DNA of 47,916 nt. It comes from Rhizobium hidalgonense (GTDB taxonomy: Bacteria; Pseudomonadota; Alphaproteobacteria; Rhizobiales; Rhizobiaceae). Every line of letters starts with the position of its first letter. Position 1 is the stretch's first letter. The position numbers and the translations under genes are program-made. The stretch lies in assembly GCF_002914525.1 (NCBI RefSeq), contig NZ_LODW01000068.1, forward strand, positions 1-47,916, given 5' to 3'. This document shows, in pieces, positions 47,018-47,916 of the stretch. The notes beneath the pieces were generated by a model. It made no database searches. It was given only the letters and a program-made list of their open reading frames with translations, and was not told the DNA's origin.

Positions 47018-47812
47018 ATGAATCGCATCCTGCTCGCTTCGGCCTTCCTCCTGGCCGCGATATCAGCTGCATCGGCGGACGAACTACCGTCAGCGGCGCA
47101 GACCTCGGCGGCAACCACTCCCGCCACGGCGCCGAAGATAAAGCTGGTCGAGCCGCATCTGCATATCGCCCGTTCCAATATTGCCGGCCATGCCCGCATT
47201 GCGCTCACCTTCGATGCCTGCATGGGCCAGGCGGACGAGCGCATCCTTTCGACCCTGGTGCGGGAACGCATCCCGGCAACCATCTTCGTCACCGCCCGAT
47301 GGCTGAAGCATAATCCCGCCGCCCTTGCCGTCTTCCTTGAGAATCCCGATCTCTTCGAACTGGAAAACCATGGCCAGAACCATATTCCGGCTGTCGACAC
47401 GCCGACGCTGATCTATGGCATCGCCTCGGCCGGCTCACCGCAGGCGGTGAAGCAGGAAGTCGAGGGCGGCGCCGCGGCCATGGTCGCATCGGGCATTCCG
47501 GCGCCGCACTGGTTCCGCGGATCGACAGCCAAATATGATCTTTCCGCCATCGGCGAAATCCGCGCCATGGGCTATCGCATCGCCGGTTATTCGGTCAACG
47601 GCGACGGCGGCTCGCTGCTCGGCGCCGCGATCACCGAAAAACGCATCGCTTCGGCCAAAGACGGCGACGTTGTCATCTCCCACATCAACCAGCCGACCCA
47701 TGCGGCGGGCGAGGGGGTGGCCAAGGCGCTGGTCGATCTGAAAGCCAAGGGCACTGAATTCGTCCGGCTCGACGATGTCGACGATATGGGTGACGACAAG
47801 ACGACGGAGTAG
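47018..47812 (+). CDS. Polysaccharide deacetylase (NodB-fold) family protein
   Basis: A 264-residue exported protein: a signal peptide at 1-21 (ILLASAFLLAAISAASA), a low-complexity linker, then a NodB-type barrel. Motif 1 reads LTFDACMG (Asp66), where standard enzymes have TFDDG, so the second, metal-binding aspartate is replaced by alanine. Motif 2 is HGQNH (His118, His122), motif 3 FRGSTAKYD and motif 5 ISHINQPTH. The metal-binding histidines and catalytic base are kept, so an altered but possibly active carbohydrate esterase. The substrate is unknown. No strong ribosome site; ATG 47018 is chosen because the signal peptide starts there. Bases 47813-47916 contain no supported gene. Confidence 0.88.
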   Translation: MNRILLASAFLLAAISAASADELPSAAQTSAATTPATAPKIKLVEPHLHIARSNIAGHARIALTFDACMGQADERILSTLVRERIPATIFVTARWLKHNPAALAVFLENPDLFELENHGQNHIPAVDTPTLIYGIASAGSPQAVKQEVEGGAAAMVASGIPAPHWFRGSTAKYDLSAIGEIRAMGYRIAGYSVNGDGGSLLGAAITEKRIASAKDGDVVISHINQPTHAAGEGVAKALVDLKAKGTEFVRLDDVDDMGDDKTTE

Positions 47813-47916
47813 GCTGCGGCTGAAGGTGTGCCGTGTGACACCCCTCCGCCCGGCAGGGCAGAGCGACTGTCTTGGAAGTCAAGCGTTTTGCCATGCTTTC
47901 TGGTCCCGGATGATTG

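Noticed and set aside
47813..47916. tRNA gene at the window edge
   Set aside because: No cloverleaf or TTCGAAT-type T-arm could be found in the last 104 bases.
1..47916. Genomic island, prophage or toxin-antitoxin system
   Set aside because: No integrase, attachment site, phage structural gene, toxin/antitoxin pair or marked change in base composition was seen.

Overview
This is chromosomal-type DNA from a fast-growing Rhizobium of the R. leguminosarum / R. etli group. The support for that is the high GC content with strong G/C third-position bias, RIME-like mosaic repeats in six intergenic gaps, a dmeR-dmeF nickel/cobalt efflux pair, and a second rhizobial palindromic repeat family (CATGTCG...CGACATG). 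I saw no rRNA, tRNA, CRISPR, integrase or intact insertion sequence. Most of the window is ordinary metabolism, transport and regulation, with about 45 protein genes in short operons.

Layout. 0.3-3 kb: a MarR regulator divergent from a DUF899-DUF1579-VOC operon, with a perfect palindrome over the operon's -10 region. 3.1-6.7 kb: two ABC-F ATPase genes on the minus strand; the first has a long leader with a 23-codon leader peptide, a perfect 24-nt palindrome and mutually exclusive pairings that reach its start region. 7-9.2 kb: a HerA-like (DUF853) ATPase and a small DUF2267-type protein. 9.3-14.7 kb: a small secreted protein, zwf, tam, a CNNM/CorC-type membrane protein with a structured leader, and a cupin. 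14.9-17.5 kb: a broken sugar-phosphate isomerase remnant, a zinc alcohol dehydrogenase and a class IV aminotransferase. 17.7-23 kb: LysR divergent from an EmrA/EmrB-type pump whose operon ends with a class III nucleotide cyclase. 23-29 kb: nadE, a GST/TetR divergent pair, an MFS exporter, an NTF2-like protein, a TauE/SafE permease, a PmtA/UbiE-type methyltransferase and a small secreted protein. 29.2-34.9 kb: sodB, a metallophosphatase, a YafY/WYL regulator divergent from a LysE exporter, cytochrome c', a diheme cytochrome c, a gene fragment and a GNAT acetyltransferase. 35.2-37.5 kb: dmeRF and a class A beta-lactamase. 37.6-47.8 kb: a MITE-like element, the PQQ glucose dehydrogenase gcd, selO, an MFS exporter, DUF1697, oligopeptidase B, DUF930 and a polysaccharide deacetylase-like protein.

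Several neighbouring genes look functionally linked. The LysR-HlyD-MFS-cyclase set suggests regulated export combined with cyclic-nucleotide signalling. DmeR and DmeF form a metal-sensing efflux unit. The two cytochromes form a periplasmic electron-transfer pair. The strongest candidate for an undescribed system is the leader upstream of the ABC-F gene at 3138-4658, which has the architecture of a ribosome-sensing attenuator. A weaker parallel is the structured leader with a 10-codon reading frame upstream of the CNNM gene. All functional calls are by recognition of sequence motifs; no database search was run.
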